Shown: positions 38,248-49,067, numbered from the stretch's first letter. The stretch is 64,000 nt of DNA from CAWJLE01 sp963843645 (GCA_963843645.1 CAWJLE010000002.1:124001-188000), one strand, 5' to 3'. Notes: generated by a model from the letters alone, not told the origin. Made by a program: numbers and translations.

Positions 38248-38802
38248 CTACGGCGCCGGCGTCGGGGTGGCCAGCGCGGCGATCTGGACGCTGCCCAGGA
38301 TCGCGGCGAAGTCCGCGGCGTGATCCGGCCAGGTGTCCGTGTATGCCGCCTCGACGATGGCGTAGCCCACGCCGTTCCGCGTGAGCGCGAAGATGTGGGC
38401 TTCCACCTCGTGCTTGGTGTCCGGGTCCGTGAATCGAATGATCCCGGCGCGGGCCAGCGCGCCCGCCACGACCTGCCCGCGGGCTGTTTCCAATCGGGTG
38501 TCGCCAATCGAGCCCTGCGTCTTGTTCACGATGTCCGCCAGCATTGTCTGCAGGCTGTAGGTGCGGTAGCGCCAGGCCGGATCGCGGGCCACGATCACCG
38601 CTGCCTGGTCCCCGCCGCTCTGCCATCCGAGGGCGGCCACGTCAGGTTCCTCCACGACCAGGCTCCAATCGGGCGGATGCTCCAGGGTCAGCCCCCAGTT
38701 GGTGCGGGCGAAAGGTTGATAGTCGGCCGGCGGCGCGGCCTGGGCGGGCAGCGCCCACGCCAGCGCCAGAGTCACCCACAAGAATAATCGAGCGTATCTC
38801 AT
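38248..38802 (-). CDS. Exported PsbP/LpqN-like protein
   Basis: 184 aa. Signal peptide MRYARLFLWVTLALAWALPAQA. The mature domain starts FARTNWGLTLEHPPDWSLVVEEPD, the 'xxFxLxxPxxW' opening of PsbP/LpqN-like folds, and continues with beta-alpha elements (GDTRLETARGQVVAGALARAG, VGYAIVEAAYTDTW). It resembles the second half of the 15677-16621 protein. No lipobox. Role unknown. Confidence 0.65.
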   Translation of the reverse strand: MRYARLFLWVTLALAWALPAQAAPPADYQPFARTNWGLTLEHPPDWSLVVEEPDVAALGWQSGGDQAAVIVARDPAWRYRTYSLQTMLADIVNKTQGSIGDTRLETARGQVVAGALARAGIIRFTDPDTKHEVEAHIFALTRNGVGYAIVEAAYTDTWPDHAADFAAILGSVQIAALATPTPAP

Positions 38803-39167
38803 CGAAGTCGTCCTTTCTCGCCGGCAGGCCGGTCGCGATTGGCCGGACAGGCGCCTCGCCTGGCCCGTATGCAACCAGTGTACACGGTGGCCCGTGGTCC
38901 TGTCTATGACGTGGGTCAAGGCTGGCGACAGGGGAGGCCGGGCGGCACCTTCGGCCGGGCAGCATCTCACATTCCAGGCGGGCCCCACGTCCCGGGGAAT
39001 CGGGGTGATGCAACCAATTCGAGACGGCTCCGCACGAAGTGCTGATATCCGTCATGGCGAAGACGGAGTGAATAGATTACGATACAGCCATATTCGTAAG
39101 AGCGATGGAGGGAAGGTCGTGCTCCGTCGTGTGGATCGAATCTCATACGAGCAGAGGAGAATAGCTG

Positions 39168-39611
39168 ATGTCAATCGAACAGAACAAAGCGCTGGCCCGT
39201 CGAATCGTGGAGGAAGTCTTCGGTCAGGGAAACGTGAGTTTGGCCGATGAGCTTATGGCGCCGGACTTCGTCGAACAGGAAGACCTCCCGCTCCCACCCG
39301 GAACACCCCGGAATCGTGAGGTCCCCAAACAGATGGTCAAGATGCTGCACAGCGCCTTCCCGGACTTCAAAGCCACCGTCAACGACATCATCGCCGAAGG
39401 CGACAAGGTCATGATTCGCTGGACCTGCACCGGCACTCAGAAGGGCGAGTTCATGGGCGTCCCACCCACCGGCAGGCGAGTCTCCGTTGGGGTGACCGAC
39501 ATCCTGCGCATGGCCGACGGCAAGTGTGTGGAGCATTGGGGCCAGTTCGATGCCATGGCCATGATGCAACAGCTCGGCGCCGTCCCGAAGCCGGAGGGAG
39601 TCGCGAGCTAA
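39168..39611 (+). CDS. SnoaL-like ester cyclase family protein
   Basis: 147 aa, intact. SnoaL/NTF2-like fold: NKALARRIVEEVFGQGNVSLADELMAPDFVEQ, FPDFKATVNDIIAEGDKVMIRWTCTGTQKGEFMGVPPTGR and a C-terminal beta pair with HWGQFDAMAMMQQLG. Members include polyketide cyclases but most are of unknown substrate. AGAGGAGAAT ribosome site. It is flanked by non-coding sequence, so there is no pathway hint. Confidence 0.82.
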   Translation: MSIEQNKALARRIVEEVFGQGNVSLADELMAPDFVEQEDLPLPPGTPRNREVPKQMVKMLHSAFPDFKATVNDIIAEGDKVMIRWTCTGTQKGEFMGVPPTGRRVSVGVTDILRMADGKCVEHWGQFDAMAMMQQLGAVPKPEGVAS

Positions 39612-39714
39612 CCGCCGTGAAGAGGCTTCCGGTGTCACCTCCGGCTCCGGGGGAAGAGCATGTCGGCGACAAACCGGGCAGGCCAATGCGTCAGAGAGCG
39701 CCCGCTCGAAGTCC

Positions 39715-39801
39715 CCGGGCAATTGCATCAGAGTTGTTGCGCTCGTCCTGGCGATTGCCAATCGCCAGGACGAGCGCAACAATTTTAATGCAATTGCCCG
39801 G
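39715..39801. repeat. Palindrome family A, copy 3 (intact)
   Basis: CCGGGCAATTGCAT ... GTTGCGCTCGTCCTGGCGAT and its complement form a ~42-bp stem with almost no loop. It is the uninterrupted form of the repeat that is split by the IS110 element at 26375-28490. Confidence 0.88.
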
Positions 39802-39821
39802 CTCGAAGTCGCCCCTTTGCC

Positions 39822-39849
39822 TTTACCCGGCCTGAGGCTGTGGTATAAT
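39822..39849 (+). promoter_or_regulatory. Promoter of pruA-like gene
   Basis: TTTACC, 16-bp spacer, TATAAT, 51 bp before the ATG, immediately after palindrome A. Confidence 0.6.
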
Positions 39850-39900
39850 CCGGGGAGAAGGTCGGAACGGAGGAAAGCACGCGCCCCCAGGAGGTTTACC

Positions 39901-41544
39901 ATGGCCATCTATCTCAAGGCGTTCGACGGCGTGCGGCAGGTGCCGCCCCCCACAAACGAGCCGGTGTACGACTACGCTCCCGGCTCACCCGAGCGGGCCG
40001 AGATCAAGGCCCGGCTGCAGGCGATGGCATCCGAGCGGATCGAGATTCCACTGATCATCGGCGGCCGCGAGGTGCGGACCGGCCGGTTGGCCCAGGCGGT
40101 CATGCCCCACGACCATCATCACGTATTGGCCGATTGGCACAAAGCGTCCCGTGAGGAGGCCCTGGCGGCGGTCGAGGCCGCGCGCATCGCTCATCGCGAT
40201 TGGGCCAACGCGTCCTGGGAGGAGCGGGCCGCGGTCTTCCTCAAGGCGGCCGAGCTGCTCGCCACCACCTGGCGCAGCACCGTCAACGCGGCCACCATGC
40301 TGGGGCAGTCGAAGACGATCCGGGAGGCCGAGATCGACTCCGCCGCCGAGACCGTCGATTTCTGGCGTTTCAGCCCGTACTACGCCCAGCAGCTCTACGA
40401 AGAGCAGCCGCTGTCGGACTCCACGGTGTGGAACCATACCGACTATCGGGCGCTGGAAGGCTTCGTGTTCGCCGTGACGCCGTTCAACTTCGCCTCGATC
40501 GGCGCCAACCTGCCGGTTGCGCCGGCGCTGATGGGCAACACCGTGGTGTGGAAGCCGGCCTCGGCGGCGATTCCCAGCGCCTACTACACCTTCCGGCTGC
40601 TCGAGGCGGCCGGGCTGCCCCCCGGCGTCATCAACTTCATCCCCGGCGACAGCGCGGACATCGCCGCGGCGCTGCTGCCCCACCCCGACCTGGCCGGCGT
40701 GCACTTCACGGGCAGTACGGCCGTCTTCCGGGGCATGTGGCACACGGTGGGGGAGAACGTCGGCGCCTACCGGTCGTATCCCCGGCTGGTGGGCGAGACC
40801 GGCGGCAAGGACTTCATCCTGGCCCACGCCTCCGCGGACCCCGCGGCGCTGGCGACGGCCATCGTCCGCGGCGGCTACGAGTACCAGGGGCAGAAGTGCT
40901 CCGCCGCGAGCCGCGTCTACGTGCCGCGCTCGCTGTGGCCGGAGATCCGCGACCGCTGCACGGCGATGATCGGCGAGATCAGGGTGGGCGACGTGCGCGA
41001 TTTCCGCAATTTCATGGGCGCGGTGATCGACCGCAAGGCTTTCGACAACATCACCGGCTACATCGACGAGGCCCGCGCGAAGCTGAGCATCGTCGCCGGC
41101 GGCGGAGCCAACAGCGAGGTGGGGTACTTCATCGAGCCGACCCTGGTGGAGAGCGAGGATCCGCGGTCGCGCCTGATGCGCGAGGAAATCTTCGGGCCGG
41201 TTGTGACGGTCCACGTCTACGAGGATGCGCGCTGGGACGAGACGCTGCGCCTGGTGGACACGACTTCCCCCTACGGGCTCACCGGCTCGGTCTTCGCGCG
41301 CGACCGGGCGCCGATTGGCGAGGCCGCCGCGGTCCTGCGCTGGGCGGCGGGCAACTTCTACGTGAACGACAAGCCCACCGGCGCGGTCGTCGGCCGGCAG
41401 CCTTTCGGCGGCAGCCGCGCCTCCGGCACCGACGACAAGGCCGGCTCCAAGCTCAACCTGGTCCGCTGGGTCAACTCCCGCGTCATCAAGGAGAACTTCA
41501 ACCCGCCGCGCGCGTACCCCTACCCGTTCATGGGCGAGGAATGA
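39901..41544 (+). CDS. pruA: L-glutamate gamma-semialdehyde (P5C) dehydrogenase
   Basis: 547 aa, intact. NAD-dependent aldehyde dehydrogenase that oxidises glutamate semialdehyde to glutamate in proline degradation. Family blocks: IGGREVRTGRLAQAVMPHDH, FAVTPFNFASIGANLP (catalytic Asn), VGETGGKDF (general-base Glu ~E299) and YQGQKCSAASR (catalytic Cys ~C333), then EEIFGPVVTVHVY and the NFYVNDKPTGAVVGRQPFGG segment, diagnostic of P5C dehydrogenases rather than other ALDHs. Group of ~545 aa monofunctional enzymes; no proline dehydrogenase gene is nearby. AGGAGG before ATG. Confidence 0.93.
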   Translation: MAIYLKAFDGVRQVPPPTNEPVYDYAPGSPERAEIKARLQAMASERIEIPLIIGGREVRTGRLAQAVMPHDHHHVLADWHKASREEALAAVEAARIAHRDWANASWEERAAVFLKAAELLATTWRSTVNAATMLGQSKTIREAEIDSAAETVDFWRFSPYYAQQLYEEQPLSDSTVWNHTDYRALEGFVFAVTPFNFASIGANLPVAPALMGNTVVWKPASAAIPSAYYTFRLLEAAGLPPGVINFIPGDSADIAAALLPHPDLAGVHFTGSTAVFRGMWHTVGENVGAYRSYPRLVGETGGKDFILAHASADPAALATAIVRGGYEYQGQKCSAASRVYVPRSLWPEIRDRCTAMIGEIRVGDVRDFRNFMGAVIDRKAFDNITGYIDEARAKLSIVAGGGANSEVGYFIEPTLVESEDPRSRLMREEIFGPVVTVHVYEDARWDETLRLVDTTSPYGLTGSVFARDRAPIGEAAAVLRWAAGNFYVNDKPTGAVVGRQPFGGSRASGTDDKAGSKLNLVRWVNSRVIKENFNPPRAYPYPFMGEE

Positions 41545-41617
41545 GGGGATTCTGCGCCAGCGGAACCGCCCGGCCGCTGGGCGTCGGGTGCATGCCACCT
41601 CCCGGCGCGGGCGACTC

Positions 41618-41811
41618 CTCCCCACCGACTTGTGTCACCCTTGAGGGAGCGCCCGGCCCAGTGGTCGTCCGGACTGGGTCGTTTGCGACCGAAGGGTCTC
41701 GCGCGCGAAATGCGACTGCGTCTTGACCGACCCAAGGCAGTCGCATTTCGTGCGCGAGACCCCTCGGTCGCAAACGGCGCTCCCTCAGGGTGACATAAGT
41801 CGGAGGGGAGG
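41618..41811. repeat. Palindrome family B, copy 3
   Basis: CTCCCCACCGACTTGTGTCA ... GAGGGAGCGCCC ... GTCTCGCGCGCGAAATGCGA and complementary right arm ending ATAAGTCGGAGGGGAG. A ~35-bp insert (GGCCCAGTGGTCGTCCGGAC) makes the left arm longer. Confidence 0.85.
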
Positions 41812-41889
41812 ACGAGCGCAACCGTCTTGACGCGATAGCCCTGACCTCCCAGGGCAATTTTAATGCGATCGCCCTGCAAAATCCCCAAA

Positions 41890-41918
41890 TTGCCATAATC
41901 GCCCGCTCCGGCTATAAT
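41890..41918 (+). promoter_or_regulatory. Promoter upstream of the subtilase gene
   Basis: TTGCCA, 17-bp spacer, TATAAT, leaving a ~205-base leader before the ATG at 42131. The leader shows no terminator. Confidence 0.68.
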
Positions 41919-42130
41919 CATCGCTGCCGGGGTCTTGTACTCGCCTCGCTCCAGCGCTCATTAGCGCTTCCCGTTGTGCCCGCGGCCAAACCGAGACTGT
42001 CCTCCAGTTCGAACGCGGGTGGCTCCACGATTGCTCCACATTCCCTCACATTTTCCCTGCCGATTCGCGCCGCGATTTCCTGGACTGGGGACGAAGCCTC
42101 GTTCTCACACAAGGAGATCGTACAATTCAG

Positions 42131-43693
42131 ATGCGTCGTGAAGGTTCACGTTCGAAGCAGCTCGTCCTTCGTATCGTCTTGCTGGCCGCTCTCGTCCTGG
42201 TGTCGCCGTTGTTCGCCGCCCAGACCGCACGCGGGCAGGGCCGTCGCCCGGACTTCGCGCCGGGCCGGGTCATCGTCAAGTTCAAGGGGGGCGACGTCGG
42301 ACCCGCCACCCTGTCGCGGCGGCTCACGCCGAAGCAGCTGGCCCACGCCCGGCCCATGCGGCACCTCCGCGCCGTCCGGCTGCAGGTCGATGCCGGTGAC
42401 GAGCTGGCGACGGCCGCGCAGCTGCAGGCCATGTCCGACGTGGAGTACGCCGAGCCGGACTACGTCGCCCGTGCGCTGGAGACCCCGAACGATACGTACT
42501 TCAGCCGGCAGTGGGGTATGACGGGGATCAACGCGCCGCAGGCCTGGGACGTCTCGCACGGCAGCAGCGGCGTGACGGTGGCGATCGTCGACACCGGCAT
42601 CGACGGCACGCACCCTGACTTGAGCGGGCGAGTGCTGGCCGGGTACGAATTCGTCTCGGACCGCGCACTCAGCGCCGGAGCGAATTCGGACGATGCCTAC
42701 GAGGGGCACGGCACGCACGTGTCGGGCATCGTCGCGGCCAGCACCAACAACAGCGCGGGCGTGGCGGGGGTGGCGTGGACGGCGAGCCTGCTGCCGGTGA
42801 AGGTGCTCGACGTCAACGGCCAGGGCTACTATTCGGACGTGGCGGACGGCGTCGAATACGCCGCGGATCACGGCGCAAAGGTCATCAACATGAGCCTGGG
42901 CGGGACCGAAGACAGCGCGCTGCTGAAAGACGCCGTGAACTACGCCTACAATGTGGGCTGCCTGATCGTCGCGGCGGCCGGCAACGACGGCAACTCTCAG
43001 CCCTTCTACCCGGCCGCCTATTCCAGCGTGATGGCCGTGGCGGCGACCGACAGCAGCGGTGGCGTGGCGTACTACTCGAACTACGGCAGCTACGTGAGCG
43101 TCGCCGCGCCGGGCAGCAGCATCTACAGCACGCTGCCTCACGGCGTCTACGACTATATGAGCGGCACGTCGATGGCCTCGCCGCACGTCACCGGGCTCGC
43201 GGCCCTCGCTCGGGCGGTGTGCCCCCAGGACTCCAGCGCGCACGTCCGCCAGGTGATCGAGGACACGGCCACCGCCCTCAACACCAGCAAGGACGTCGGC
43301 GCGGGCCTGATCAACGCGGAGAAGGCGATCGACTCGTACTTGAGCGTGGCGTCCGGTCCGGCCGTCATGCTCGCCGATGTCTCGTCGGATGCCCGCGCGG
43401 TCTTGGTGAACGTCGGGACCACCACCTCGTGCGGCGCGCTAAGCTGGAGCGCCGCCCTCTCCCCGGGAGTGTCGTGGCTGACCCTGTCGCCCAGCTCGGG
43501 GACCACGTCCGGCACGACGCCGGCCACCATACGGCTGCAGGCGTCGAAGAGCGGCCTCGGCTACGGGCTGTACACGACGCAGCTGATCGTGAATCTGGGC
43601 AAGGCGAAGGTCACGATCCCGGTTCGGTTCAACTACGTGCAACAGCTGCAGCGCGAGAACCTGCCGATGGTGGTCAAGGGCGCCTCCCAGTGA
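42131..43693 (+). CDS. Secreted subtilisin-like serine protease (S8)
   Basis: 520 aa, intact. Signal peptide (~10-35, LVLRIVLLAALVLVSPLFAA), then a fervidolysin-like N-terminal propeptide (RVIVKFKGG ... VEYAEPDY). The catalytic domain shows D154 (VAIVDTGIDGTHPD), H193 (EGHGTHVSGI) and S347 (SGTSMASPHVTG), plus the oxyanion Asn region AAAGNDG. The C-terminal ~100 residues are beta-rich with a BACON/Fn3-like WLTLSPSSGTTSGTTP motif. Expected to digest extracellular protein. ATG has only a weak upstream AAGGAGAT. Confidence 0.92.
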   Translation: MRREGSRSKQLVLRIVLLAALVLVSPLFAAQTARGQGRRPDFAPGRVIVKFKGGDVGPATLSRRLTPKQLAHARPMRHLRAVRLQVDAGDELATAAQLQAMSDVEYAEPDYVARALETPNDTYFSRQWGMTGINAPQAWDVSHGSSGVTVAIVDTGIDGTHPDLSGRVLAGYEFVSDRALSAGANSDDAYEGHGTHVSGIVAASTNNSAGVAGVAWTASLLPVKVLDVNGQGYYSDVADGVEYAADHGAKVINMSLGGTEDSALLKDAVNYAYNVGCLIVAAAGNDGNSQPFYPAAYSSVMAVAATDSSGGVAYYSNYGSYVSVAAPGSSIYSTLPHGVYDYMSGTSMASPHVTGLAALARAVCPQDSSAHVRQVIEDTATALNTSKDVGAGLINAEKAIDSYLSVASGPAVMLADVSSDARAVLVNVGTTTSCGALSWSAALSPGVSWLTLSPSSGTTSGTTPATIRLQASKSGLGYGLYTTQLIVNLGKAKVTIPVRFNYVQQLQRENLPMVVKGASQ

Positions 43694-43839
43694 CCTGACC
43701 CCGCGGGTTTCGTCCCACCTCGATATGACCCAGATCATAGCGCCCGGGGGAGCCCGAATCTAGCATGAGTGTCGTGGTACCATGGGCGGAGCGCGGGAGG
43801 ATCGGATCCTCCCGGCAACCGTCCCAGGAGGTGAGTGAA

Positions 43840-44568
43840 ATGAAACCACGACCATTCTCGACGAGAGGACCTGGCCGCGTGCGGGGCAGGCTGAGCGTTC
43901 CACGCCGCCGGGCCATCGGGTCCATCGTATCGGTGCTGGCGATCCTGCTGCTGGCGCTCGCGGCGGCTGTGCCGGCCTCTGCGTACGACGGAGGGACCGC
44001 CACCGTGTGGGCCGAGCCGTCTGTCGTGAACGCGGGGCAGCCGGTGGTCGTCAAGGCGGAGGTCCAGAACGTCCAGGCGGCCTGGCTGGAGAACGTCCCG
44101 GTCGTCAACAACTACGCGCAGCTGGTGGATTACCCCTGCGCGACCCGGGTCTACACGCTGAACGTGCAGTATCGCGACGGATCGTACCGCCAGCAGCAGA
44201 CGCAGGTGAACGTCCGTGGCACGTGCGGCGGATATGCGCCGCCGGTCGCCGGCGTGCCCTATTACACCCCCGGCTACGCCCGGCCTGTTCCCGGCTTCGC
44301 CGCCCCGTCATATTCGTACATTGGCGTGCCGTTCTCCGCGGTGTGGCCCACTTCGCCGGTCGTTTACGCCGGACAGCCCGTGACCATCCAGGCGCAGGTG
44401 CGCAACGTCCAGGCGGCCTGGCTGGAGAACGTTCCGGTCGTCAACAACTACGCCCAGCTCACGGATTACCCGTGCCGGTCCAGGACCTACACCCTGAACG
44501 TGCAGTACCGTGACGGCACGACCCACACGCAGCAGACGCGGGTCACCGTCCTGAACCCGACGTGCTAG
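43840..44568 (+). CDS. Exported protein with two near-identical Ig-like repeats
   Basis: 242 aa; AGGAGG nine bases before the ATG. A long basic N-region then a signal helix (IVSVLAILLLALAAAVPASA). Two ~75-residue units, each AGQPVxxxAxVxNVQAAWLENVPVVNNYAQLxDYPC ... YTLNVQYRDG, joined by a Pro/Tyr-rich linker. Repeats are ~90% identical at protein and DNA level, so the duplication is recent. Each has a Cys pair. The starting VWAEPSVVNAGQPVVVKAEV resembles cell-surface Ig/CARDB-like modules. Function unknown. Confidence 0.75.
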   Translation: MKPRPFSTRGPGRVRGRLSVPRRRAIGSIVSVLAILLLALAAAVPASAYDGGTATVWAEPSVVNAGQPVVVKAEVQNVQAAWLENVPVVNNYAQLVDYPCATRVYTLNVQYRDGSYRQQQTQVNVRGTCGGYAPPVAGVPYYTPGYARPVPGFAAPSYSYIGVPFSAVWPTSPVVYAGQPVTIQAQVRNVQAAWLENVPVVNNYAQLTDYPCRSRTYTLNVQYRDGTTHTQQTRVTVLNPTC

Positions 44569-44615
44569 GCAAATTCCTCTCCCGCCTCTTCCACCGCGAC
44601 CGGTCGCTGAGAAAA

Positions 44616-44648
44616 AGACTTCCGACGTTTTAAAAACTTCGGAAGTCT
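44616..44648. repeat. Palindrome family E, copy 6
   Basis: AGACTTCCGACGTTT-TAA-AAACTTCGGAAGTCT with one mismatch, 47 bp after the Ig-repeat gene stop and before a convergent gene; probable terminator. Confidence 0.8.
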
Positions 44649-44773
44649 TCTCGTACTCGTGGATTTTGCCTTGGGCTTAAGTCAGTCACGACTCACCGAG
44701 TCAAGATTTCCCTCCCGCCGCACCTCCGATCGAGGCAAGAGATGGGGTTGCCCCGCTGATTGCGCATCAGCAC

Positions 44774-45142
44774 TCAGCGAGCCAGGGGCAGGATACGGAC
44801 CCTGGATTTGCTCTCATCCAGGGTAATCAGGGCGCCACGCTCCAGCAGATCGGCATACCGGACGAGCGCATCGACGATCAGCGCTTCCAAGTGTCCGATC
44901 GTGACGTCCTGAGTGCGAACCTGGATGACGCTGGGACCGCCGGCCTGGCCGACGGCGAGCAGCGTCCCGAAGTCGAGGTCATGGGTGAAGATGATGTAAC
45001 CATGTTCGAACGCCCAGGTCATGATCGCGCGGTCTGTCGCCCGTGGGTCGCCCACGGCTGACCAGTGCACGGCGTCGAAGCCATGCCCGGTCAGCGCAGG
45101 TGCCCAATCTGGCGACAGGTTCATGTCGATCAAGATCTTCAT
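44774..45142 (-). CDS. DUF5615 PIN-like protein
   Basis: 122 aa. MKILIDMNLSPDWAPALTGHGFDAVHW, then DRAIMTWAFEHGYIIFTHDLDFGTLLA: the acidic residues D6, D43-equivalent and THDxDF are those of the DUF5615/Mut7-C-like PIN superfamily. These are frequently the toxin-like partner of DUF433 proteins. Its start overlaps the DUF433 stop by 4 bases (ATGA). Nuclease activity is inferred from the family, not shown. Confidence 0.85.
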   Translation of the reverse strand: MKILIDMNLSPDWAPALTGHGFDAVHWSAVGDPRATDRAIMTWAFEHGYIIFTHDLDFGTLLAVGQAGGPSVIQVRTQDVTIGHLEALIVDALVRYADLLERGALITLDESKSRVRILPLAR

Positions 45143-45369
45143 GGCTGAGCGAGTGGAACGTCGATCTCCTCCGCACGCCAGGCCGCGTAGGCCAGGGCTT
45201 CACGAATGTCGTCCGGCTCCAGGTATGGGTACATCTTCAAAATCTCGCCATTGGAGTAACCCGAGGCAATCAGCCCGACCACCGTCCCTACCGTAATCCG
45301 GAGACCACGGATGCAGGGCTTGCCGCCCATGACTTCGGGGTCACGGGTAATACGTGTCAGTCGATTCAT
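45139..45369 (-). CDS. DUF433 family antitoxin-like protein
   Basis: 76 aa. RITRDPEVMGGKPCIRGLRITVGTVVGLIASGYSNGEILKMYPYLEPDDIREALAYAAWRAEE is the complete DUF433 pattern, a winged/HTH-like small protein. In the well-known arrangement DUF433 precedes a DUF5615 PIN-like protein, as here with a 4-base overlap. Likely a VapB/VapC-type two-gene module. Confidence 0.88.
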   Translation of the reverse strand: MNRLTRITRDPEVMGGKPCIRGLRITVGTVVGLIASGYSNGEILKMYPYLEPDDIREALAYAAWRAEEIDVPLAQP

Positions 45370-45497
45370 GGGTCAAACTCCTTCCCGCGGTCGCAGACGA
45401 CGCCCACGCCAAGATCGTCTTCCGCACCCTTCGACGCCCTTGCCCTGCGGCTCGCAGAGGGCGGGCCGGTATCGCGGACGAACAGCCGCCAAACACC

Positions 45498-45530
45498 AGA
45501 CTTCCGAAGTTCTGAAAACTTCGGAAGTCT
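45498..45530. repeat. Palindrome family E, copy 7
   Basis: AGACTTCCGAAGTT-CTG-AAAACTTCGGAAGTCT, 13 bp after the clpX stop codon; probable terminator of the tig-clpP-clpX transcript. Confidence 0.85.
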
Positions 45531-45542
45531 CGGTCAGCCGAC

Positions 45543-46852
<1,310 letters not shown>

Positions 46853-46853
<1 letters not shown>

Positions 46854-47498
46854 TACCCACCCTCCTGGGTTTTCTTCTCCTCCGGCTCGCTCGGTTTCGC
46901 CGGCTTCTTGGGCGCCGTTGCCGCCCAAAACTTCGTCGACAATTCCGTATTGGACTGCACCCGCCGCATCCATGTAATGGTCGCGGTCGAAGTCTACCGA
47001 GATGCGCTCCAGAGTCTGGCCCGTGTGCTGCGACAGGATGCCCTTCAGTAGGGACTGCATCCGCAACAGCTCCCGCGCCTGGATCTCGACGTCCTGCGCG
47101 TAGCCGCGCGCGCCGCCCCCGGCCGGGTGCATGTGGATGGTCGCATTCGGCAGGGCGTAGCGGCGGCCTTTACGGCCGGCGGCCAACAGAATCGTACCCA
47201 TGCTGGCCGTCCAGCCCACCGCGATGGTGGATACCGGCGCCCGCACGAGCTGGATGGTGTCGTAGATGGCCAGGCCGGGGTAGATCTCCCCACCGGGCGA
47301 GTTGATGTACAGCGCGATCTCCCGTTCCGGGTCTTCCCGGTCCAGGAACAGCAACTGGGCGACGATCAGGTTCGCGACCTGATCGTTGATTGGTGTACCC
47401 AGGAAAATGATACGTTCTTTCAGGAGCAGCGAGTAGATGTCGTATGCCCGTTCACCGCGTCCTGTGGTTTCGATGACCATGGGGATTAAGGCTTCCAT
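46853..47498 (-). CDS. clpP: ATP-dependent Clp protease proteolytic subunit ClpP
   Basis: About 215 aa. Serine protease barrel with the catalytic triad visible: S99 (GWTASMGTILLAAG), H124 (IHMHPAGGG) and Asp in SVDFDRDHYM. Also INSPGGEIYPGLAIYDTI and VQYGIVDEVLG. Near 46910 one extra base seems to be present: in the other frame the tail is Lys/Glu/Pro-rich (APKKPAKPSEPEEKKTQ), has strongly GC-rich third positions and ends at a TAA overlapping the clpX ATG. The tig-clpP-clpX order is the classic one. Confidence 0.93.
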
Positions 47499-47624
47499 GA
47501 GACTTCCTCCTCTCGTGATCCGGGCGGTCTTGCCTTCACTTCTGGCCGGGGCAGTCGCTCAAGGTCGGGGCCAGGGTGGCGCTTAAGGGTCAGTGTAGGG
47601 CCGTCCGAGGAGATACCTGCTTCG

Positions 47625-49031
47625 CTACGAGGTCGCAGCGTCCGGCTCTTTGGCGGCCTGCGTACTACCCACGTCGGCGACAGGCGGCTCCGTATTCTCA
47701 GCGGGCCCTTCGGCCGTCGCCGGTTCTTCGGGTTCGTCCGCGGGCACCTCAGGCGCCTCGCCCTTGGCGATAGCGACCAGACGCGCCACGGACTTGCTGG
47801 TAATTATATCTCGCAGCATGACTGCACGCCCTTGCGGGCTCGACAGCAAGGCCTGGATGGCCGCCGGGTTGTCGCCGAGGGCCGACATCAGCACGCGCTG
47901 CTGCTCCTGCATCTCTTCCGTACTGATCGAGAGCTTCTCCAGGCGGGCCAGCTCGGACAGGACCAGCGACTGCTTCAGCCGCCGCTCGGCGGCCGGGCGC
48001 AGATTCTGGCGCAGCTCTTCCCGGGTCTGGCGCATCATCTTCAGGTAATCGTCCAGGCCCAGGTTCTGCTCGTGGCGGATTCGGCCGTCCAGCTCGTCCA
48101 ACATGCGGTCCAGCTCCTGCTCCAGCATGACTGCCGGGTAGCGGATCTGGGCCATCTCGATCAGTTTGTTGAGGGCGGCATCCTCGAACCGGTGCGTCGC
48201 CGCGTGCTCTTCCTGCCCCTGCAAATCCCCGCGCAGGCGCTCGCGGAAATCGGCCAGCGACTCGTAGTCTCCGAGCAGGGCCGCGAACTCGTCGTTCAAC
48301 TCGGGCAGGACCTTTTCCTGCACGTCGTTCAGCGTGGCCTCGATGTGGGCCGTCTTCCCGGACAGGTGCTCGTCGCCCCAATCTTCGGGGTACGTCACGT
48401 CGACGCCGCGGGTCTGGTCTTTCTCCATGCCCACGACAGCCTCGGCAAAGCCGGGTCCGACCGCGTTGCTGCCGGGAGTGATGACCAGATTGTGGACGTC
48501 GTCGAACAGCGTCTCACCGTCGACAGTCAGCGTGAGTTTGAGGAAGGCCATATCGCCGGCGGCCAGCGCGCGGTCCACGGATTGCCACTCGGCCTTCTCG
48601 TCGCGGGCCTGCTCGATGGCCTTGTCGACGTTCTCCTCCGTGACCTCGACCGTCTCCGGCTCCACGCGAATGGTGCGGTAGTCGTTGAGATCGACCTCCG
48701 GCTCGAGCGGCACGGTGTATTTCAGCACCATCGGCTCGTAGGTGACCTCGTCGAGCTGGGCCTGCGCGTACGGCTTGAAGTCCTGCTCTTCCATGGCCTC
48801 GATGTAGACTTCCTGGCCCAGCTTTTCCAGAGCCTCTTCGTACACTGTATCTTTTCCCAACATGCTAACAACGATGTGATACGGGGCATGGCCCTTGCGG
48901 AACCCCGGGATGCGTGCTTTGTTGGACAGGCGGCGCGCGGCAGCCTTGAGCTGCGCGTCAACGCGCTCCTGGTCCACTTCGATGGTCAACTTCAGCTGAC
49001 AGTCCTCAGTCTTTTCGGCAGAGATATTCAA
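47625..49031 (-). CDS. tig: Trigger factor
   Basis: 468 aa, intact, from a TTG behind AAAGGAG. Ribosome-binding N domain with the signature GFRKGHAP (43-50, family GFRxGxxP), a central FKBP-like PPIase domain (about 150-245: AEWQSVDRALAAGDMAFLKLTLTVDG) and a helical C-terminal chaperone domain, then an acidic Ala/Glu/Pro-rich tail. Assists folding of nascent proteins. First of the tig-clpP-clpX cluster; a TG-C-TATAAT extended -10 promoter lies 28 bp upstream. Confidence 0.93.
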   Translation of the reverse strand: MNISAEKTEDCQLKLTIEVDQERVDAQLKAAARRLSNKARIPGFRKGHAPYHIVVSMLGKDTVYEEALEKLGQEVYIEAMEEQDFKPYAQAQLDEVTYEPMVLKYTVPLEPEVDLNDYRTIRVEPETVEVTEENVDKAIEQARDEKAEWQSVDRALAAGDMAFLKLTLTVDGETLFDDVHNLVITPGSNAVGPGFAEAVVGMEKDQTRGVDVTYPEDWGDEHLSGKTAHIEATLNDVQEKVLPELNDEFAALLGDYESLADFRERLRGDLQGQEEHAATHRFEDAALNKLIEMAQIRYPAVMLEQELDRMLDELDGRIRHEQNLGLDDYLKMMRQTREELRQNLRPAAERRLKQSLVLSELARLEKLSISTEEMQEQQRVLMSALGDNPAAIQALLSSPQGRAVMLRDIITSKSVARLVAIAKGEAPEVPADEPEEPATAEGPAENTEPPVADVGSTQAAKEPDAATS

Positions 49032-49058
49032 CGTTGTCCAACTCCTTTCATCCGGCGC

Positions 49059-49067
49059 ATTATAGCA
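49059..49067 (-). promoter_or_regulatory. Extended -10 promoter of tig
   Basis: Minus strand GTTGTGCTATAATGCG, with TGC directly before TATAAT. No clear -35. The same 12-mer TTGTGCTATAAT is present before the lactonase-like gene at 37343. Confidence 0.55.
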
